A stretch of 8,674 nucleotides of DNA from assembly GCA_937880585.1 (NCBI GenBank), contig CALFMR010000117.1:1-8674 (forward strand). Reading direction: 5' to 3'. The DNA comes from an uncultured Acidobacteriota bacterium (GTDB taxonomy: Bacteria; Acidobacteriota; Vicinamibacteria; Vicinamibacterales; SCN-69-37). Below the pieces are notes generated by a model. It searched no databases. It was not told where the DNA came from and saw nothing but the letters and a program-made list of their open reading frames with translations. Each line of letters opens with the position of its first letter. Position 1 is the stretch's first letter. A program made the translations under genes and the position numbers. This document shows positions 6,106-8,674 of the stretch, piece after piece.

Positions 6106-6813
6106 ATGAGCGTTGCACGATCGAGACGATGGACGACCCGCACGGCCGTCGCGCAGACGCTGCGTATCCTGCGTCGTGACGGCGTGGCTGCCGCGTGGTT
6201 CGGAGCGCTCGCTGAAACCGTCTATCGGCGCCTGCTCGTCGTCGAGCGCGACGTGACGGTCGCGGCCGATGCGGGCATCGCGCGCGGCCGATATCCGCTG
6301 TCGGCGATCGAGGTTCGCACGGTCGACGTCGATGCCGTCGCGGCGCTGTACGCCGCGATCGGCGTGGAACGGATTCCAGACATCAGCCGTCGAGCCGGCG
6401 AGACGTGGTTCGCGGCGTTTGAACGCGAGCGACCGGTAGCCGTGCAGGCGTTGATGTCGGGTGGCGGCTCGGTGCCGTATCTCGACGTCGACATCACGCT
6501 GGCCGATGACGCCGTGCTGCTCGGCGGACTCGTCGTCGATCGCGCGTGTCGGAAGCGAGGCGTCGCGACGCGGACGATTGCAGCCGTGCTCGACTACGCC
6601 GCCGAGCGAGGCTACCGACGCGCCGTGGCCCTCGTGCTGCCGGAGAACGCCGGCGGTCGTGGCCTTTTGCAATCGCTCGGCTTCACGCCGACTGGTCGCG
6701 TTGCGGCCCGAGGCATCGCACGCGCGCGGCGCGCGGTGTTCCACTCGAGCACCGGACGCAAACCGAGCGCGGTGCTGGCGGTCAGGATGGCGGCCGAGGC
6801 CGATCGACCCTGA
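6106..6813 (+). CDS. GNAT-family acyltransferase
   Basis: A 235-residue protein whose C-terminal half is a GCN5-related N-acyltransferase, moving an acyl group from acyl-CoA to an amine. The CoA-binding motif A is LGGLVVDRACRKRGVAT (139-155), containing the R-x-x-G-x-A pyrophosphate loop. It is followed by the helix TIAAVLDYAAERGY and the late motif PENAGGRGLLQSLGF (179-193), typical of the domain. The N-terminal about 60 residues are basic and helical (TLRILRRDG, then AETVYRRLLVV) and belong to no domain I recognise. The longer in-frame extension upstream would run through the end of the ligase gene in another frame; ATG 6106 gives a clean start 13 bases after that stop. No Shine-Dalgarno is visible, so reinitiation after the ligase is likely. 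Next to a CapK-like ligase and a glycosyltransferase, it probably acylates an amino sugar or lipid precursor. That is inference. Confidence 0.85.
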   Translation: MSVARSRRWTTRTAVAQTLRILRRDGVAAAWFGALAETVYRRLLVVERDVTVAADAGIARGRYPLSAIEVRTVDVDAVAALYAAIGVERIPDISRRAGETWFAAFERERPVAVQALMSGGGSVPYLDVDITLADDAVLLGGLVVDRACRKRGVATRTIAAVLDYAAERGYRRAVALVLPENAGGRGLLQSLGFTPTGRVAARGIARARRAVFHSSTGRKPSAVLAVRMAAEADRP

Positions 6814-6841
6814 CCGCGGCGCTGCCGCGCGGCGCGTGTCC

Positions 6842-6847
6842 TATACT
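6842..6847 (+). promoter_or_regulatory. -10-like box for the glycosyltransferase gene
   Basis: TATACT sits in the 43-base gap after the GNAT gene, nine bases before the GTG start at 6857. The distance is the same as between TAAGAT and ATG in the hydrolase gene. It suggests an extra promoter and a nearly leaderless message. No -35 match is seen upstream. Confidence 0.5.
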
Positions 6848-6856
6848 GCCTCGCGC

Positions 6857-8026
6857 GTGTTCACGCCCCCTTCCGCGCTCCGCGACACGGTATTCGTCGT
6901 CTTCTCGGATGACTGGGGACGTCATCCCTCGAGCTGTCAGCATCTGTTTCGGCGCGTGCTGCCGCACACCGACGTGTTGTGGGTGAACACGGTCGGCCTG
7001 CGCGAGCCACGGTTGACGTGGTACGACCTGAAGCGCGGCACCGAAGTCATTGCAGGCTGGCTGCGACCGCGCACGGTCGCCGACAGCGCCGGCCCGTTGC
7101 CTCCCTCGCGCACGCCGCGGGTGCTGCGGCCGTTCATGCTGCCGTTCTTCCAGTGGGGCTGGGCGAGCGCGCTGAACCGGCGTCTGCTCACGCGCGCGCT
7201 TCATCGCGCGATGCAGGACGTCGCGCCGGGGAAACGGCAGATCCTCGTCAGCACGTTGCCCATCGCCGGCTTCGCGTTCCGCGACGCCGCCTTTGCGCGC
7301 ACGATCTATTACTGCGTCGACGACTTCACGACGTGGCCAGGCGTCAGCGGCGAAACGATGTTGAAGCTCGAAGCGGAAGTCGTGGAGGCGTGTGACCTGC
7401 TCGTCGCCACGTCAACGGCCCTTCTCGAAAGCCGAGGTCCACGCGCTCGGGCGAGCCGGCTGCTCACGCACGGCGTGGACGCCGATCGCTTCGCGCATCC
7501 CACGGGCACGTCGACGCATCTGGCCGATGTGCGTCCGCCGGTCATCGGCATGTTCGGCGTGATCGACGCGCGCCTCGATGCCAGCCTCGTCATGGCTCTG
7601 GCGCGGGCGATGCCCGAAGCCACCATCGTGTTGCTCGGTCCGGTCGATCGCGACGTCCGTGATCTGGCGACGTGGTCGAACGTGCGCCTGCCCGGGGCGG
7701 TGCCGTACGACGCCCTTCCGGCGGAAGCCGCGCGGTTCGACGTCTGCATCCTGCAGTATGTCGTCGACGCGTCGACGACCAGCATCAATCCGCTGAAGCT
7801 CAAGGAATATCTGGCGACGGGGAAGCCGGTCGTGAGCACGCCACTGCCTGAGGCCGAGCGTCTTCGACCGTTCGTGCGTGTGGCGGCGGCTGACGCGTTC
7901 GTCGATGCCGTCGCGGCCGCGTTGCGCGATCCAACGCCCGCGCCCGGCCTTGAAGCGTTCCTCGCCGACGAATCCTGGGACGCGAAGGCGTCGCAGTTCT
8001 TCGACTGGGCCGTCAACGGCGTCTGA
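6857..8026 (+). CDS. GT-B glycosyltransferase (GT4/TuaH-like)
   Basis: A 389-residue glycosyltransferase of the GT-B fold, transferring a sugar from a nucleotide-activated donor to a glycan or lipid acceptor, probably at the inner face of the membrane. The N-terminal acceptor-side domain contains SDDWGRHPSSCQHLFRR (17-33), then WVNTVGLR, then IYYCVDDF (150-157), reminiscent of TuaH-like enzymes. The C-terminal donor-side Rossmann domain begins near PPVIGMFGVIDARLD (227-241), continues through ATIVLLGPVD, and carries NPLKLKEYLATGKPVVSTPLPE (311-332), with the Lys-Glu-Tyr helix typical of GT4 enzymes. There is no signal peptide or membrane segment. Start: GTG 6857 immediately precedes the conserved N-terminus and follows a TATACT box. 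In-frame codons further upstream run through the GNAT gene in a different frame and are not credible. Donor and acceptor are unknown; it probably acts with the two preceding genes. Confidence 0.88.
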   Translation: MFTPPSALRDTVFVVFSDDWGRHPSSCQHLFRRVLPHTDVLWVNTVGLREPRLTWYDLKRGTEVIAGWLRPRTVADSAGPLPPSRTPRVLRPFMLPFFQWGWASALNRRLLTRALHRAMQDVAPGKRQILVSTLPIAGFAFRDAAFARTIYYCVDDFTTWPGVSGETMLKLEAEVVEACDLLVATSTALLESRGPRARASRLLTHGVDADRFAHPTGTSTHLADVRPPVIGMFGVIDARLDASLVMALARAMPEATIVLLGPVDRDVRDLATWSNVRLPGAVPYDALPAEAARFDVCILQYVVDASTTSINPLKLKEYLATGKPVVSTPLPEAERLRPFVRVAAADAFVDAVAAALRDPTPAPGLEAFLADESWDAKASQFFDWAVNGV

Positions 8027-8066
8027 GCCATTCGGCTTCGGTGCATCCGCGGCGCGAGTGGCGGAG

Positions 8067-8072
8067 TAGACT
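8067..8072 (+). promoter_or_regulatory. -10-like box for the enolase-superfamily gene
   Basis: TAGACT lies in the 65-base gap after the glycosyltransferase, 19 bases before ATG 8092, giving a predicted leader of about a dozen bases that includes the GGGAG ribosome site. The hexamer is weaker than the TATACT box upstream and has no clear -35 partner. Confidence 0.35.
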
Positions 8073-8079
8073 CTGCACC

Positions 8080-8084
8080 GGGAG
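8080..8084 (+). promoter_or_regulatory. Shine-Dalgarno site of the enolase-superfamily gene
   Basis: GGGAG lies seven bases upstream of ATG 8092 and fixes that codon as the start, which also begins a perfect twin-arginine signal sequence. Confidence 0.6.
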
Positions 8085-8091
8085 ACCCTCC

Positions 8092-8674
8092 ATGGATCGA
8101 CGGACGTTCCTGAAGTCGCTCGCCGCGGTGTCGGCTGCCGGCATGGCGTGGCCGCGCCGGGCCGAGGCCTCGCTGCCGACGGCGAAGATCACGCGCGTGC
8201 GGATCCTGCAGCCGCCGTCGCTCAATCCGACCTTCAATCAGAGCAACATGGTCGTCCAGGTCGAGACCGACGCGGGCCTGACAGGTATCGGCGAGGGCGG
8301 CACGAAGGACATGCTCGCGCAGGCCGCGACGGCGCTCATCGGGGAGGATCCCTTCCGCACGAACGCGATCTGGCAGGAAATGGACATGGCCTGGTTCTAC
8401 TCGCCCGGCCACGAGAAGATGCACGCGGTCGGCGCGCTCGATCTCGCGCTGTGGGACATCAAGGGCAAGGCGCTCGGCGTGCCCGTGCATCAGCTCCTCG
8501 GCGGCGCCGTCCGCGATCACTGCGAGTGCTATCCGACGAGCGGCGTGCCGGGCCCCGCGCGGACCGTGCGCGACCGGGCGCGCGCCGTGATGGATGCGGG
8601 CTATCGCGCCTATCGTGCCGACGCCGGCGGCGGCCTCGACACAGATAACGTCTACGACGCGCACGAGCGTGTGC
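8092..8674 (+). CDS. Mandelate racemase/enolase-superfamily protein with Tat signal (3' end outside window)
   Basis: The open frame runs off the right edge after 194 codons, about half of a usual 380-420-residue enzyme. The N-terminus is a textbook Tat signal: MDRRTFLK, a hydrophobic stretch, and probable cleavage after Ala-Glu-Ala (about residue 26). Export to the periplasm in folded form is therefore likely. From about residue 32 comes the N-terminal capping domain of the mandelate racemase/muconate lactonizing enzyme group (VVQVETDAGLTGIGEGG, later GALDLALWDIKGKALGVPVH and LLGGAVRDH). The barrel domain begins near residue 150. At the end of its second strand, where many members have K-x-K, this protein reads YRAYRAD (171-177), with Arg175 and Asp177. 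The ManD/RspA dehydratases also have Arg in this strand, so a sugar-acid dehydratase-like role is possible. The metal ligands lie beyond the window. Family is confident; reaction is open. Confidence 0.88.
   Translation, partial: MDRRTFLKSLAAVSAAGMAWPRRAEASLPTAKITRVRILQPPSLNPTFNQSNMVVQVETDAGLTGIGEGGTKDMLAQAATALIGEDPFRTNAIWQEMDMAWFYSPGHEKMHAVGALDLALWDIKGKALGVPVHQLLGGAVRDHCECYPTSGVPGPARTVRDRARAVMDAGYRAYRADAGGGLDTDNVYDAHERV

Noticed and set aside
4212..6143. 643-residue minus-strand open frame across the ligase gene and the start of the hydrolase
   Set aside because: It is arginine/alanine-rich, shows no domain motifs and overlaps two genes with clear active-site motifs. Its last part is simply the hydrolase gene read in another frame. 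Long antisense frames are expected in GC-rich genes.
6461..6856. Upstream extension of the glycosyltransferase frame through the GNAT gene
   Set aside because: It would place about 130 residues of Arg/Cys-rich shadow sequence before the conserved N-terminus and across a TATACT box; GTG 6857 is the better start.
7309..8664. 451-residue minus-strand open frame across the glycosyltransferase and enolase-superfamily genes
   Set aside because: It has no motifs and runs through an intergenic gap containing plus-strand promoter and ribosome-site signals; it is a shadow of two real genes.

Overview
The window is GC-rich (about two thirds G+C by eye, strong G/C at third codon positions) and densely coded on both strands. 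It has no RNA genes, CRISPR arrays or transposases that I can see. Export signals are frequent: a Tat lipoprotein esterase, a Sec-exported hydrolase and a Tat-type enolase-superfamily protein. Together with a CapK-like ligase / acetyltransferase / glycosyltransferase set and short TAnnnT boxes close to start codons, this suggests a soil or sediment bacterium of the Acidobacteriota (Vicinamibacteria-like) type. That placement is inference from style, not from a marker gene.

Layout. 3-206: the tail of a RibD-C/DHFR-like reductase that loses family similarity abruptly and stops early. 312-2045 (+): type B carboxylesterase with a twin-arginine lipoprotein signal. 2042-2235 (-): a scar of an AraC-family regulator, only its last helix-turn-helix. 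2241-2624 (+): a small VOC/glyoxalase-fold protein whose ribosome binding site abuts the scar. 2641-3444 (-) and 3464-4696 (-): a class I methyltransferase and, upstream of it, a secreted alpha/beta hydrolase with an InlB-like repeat domain, probably one transcript. 4752-6092, 6106-6813 and 6857-8026 (all +): CapK/PaaK-like adenylate-forming ligase, GNAT acyltransferase and GT-B glycosyltransferase. 8092-end (+): 5' part of a Tat-exported mandelate racemase/enolase-superfamily enzyme.

How the genes may work together. The ligase, GNAT and glycosyltransferase look like a small glycan-modification module: acid activation, acyl transfer and sugar transfer. The two exported esterases and the exported enolase-superfamily protein suggest extracytoplasmic processing of esters and sugar acids, but no substrate can be read from the sequence. 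The hydrolase and the ligase diverge from a compact region (4697-4751) with a -10-like box for each direction. The most distinctive signals are the two gene scars flanking the first esterase, this divergent promoter, the recurring near-leaderless starts, the unusual domain fusion in the hydrolase and the altered catalytic-lysine region of the enolase-superfamily protein.
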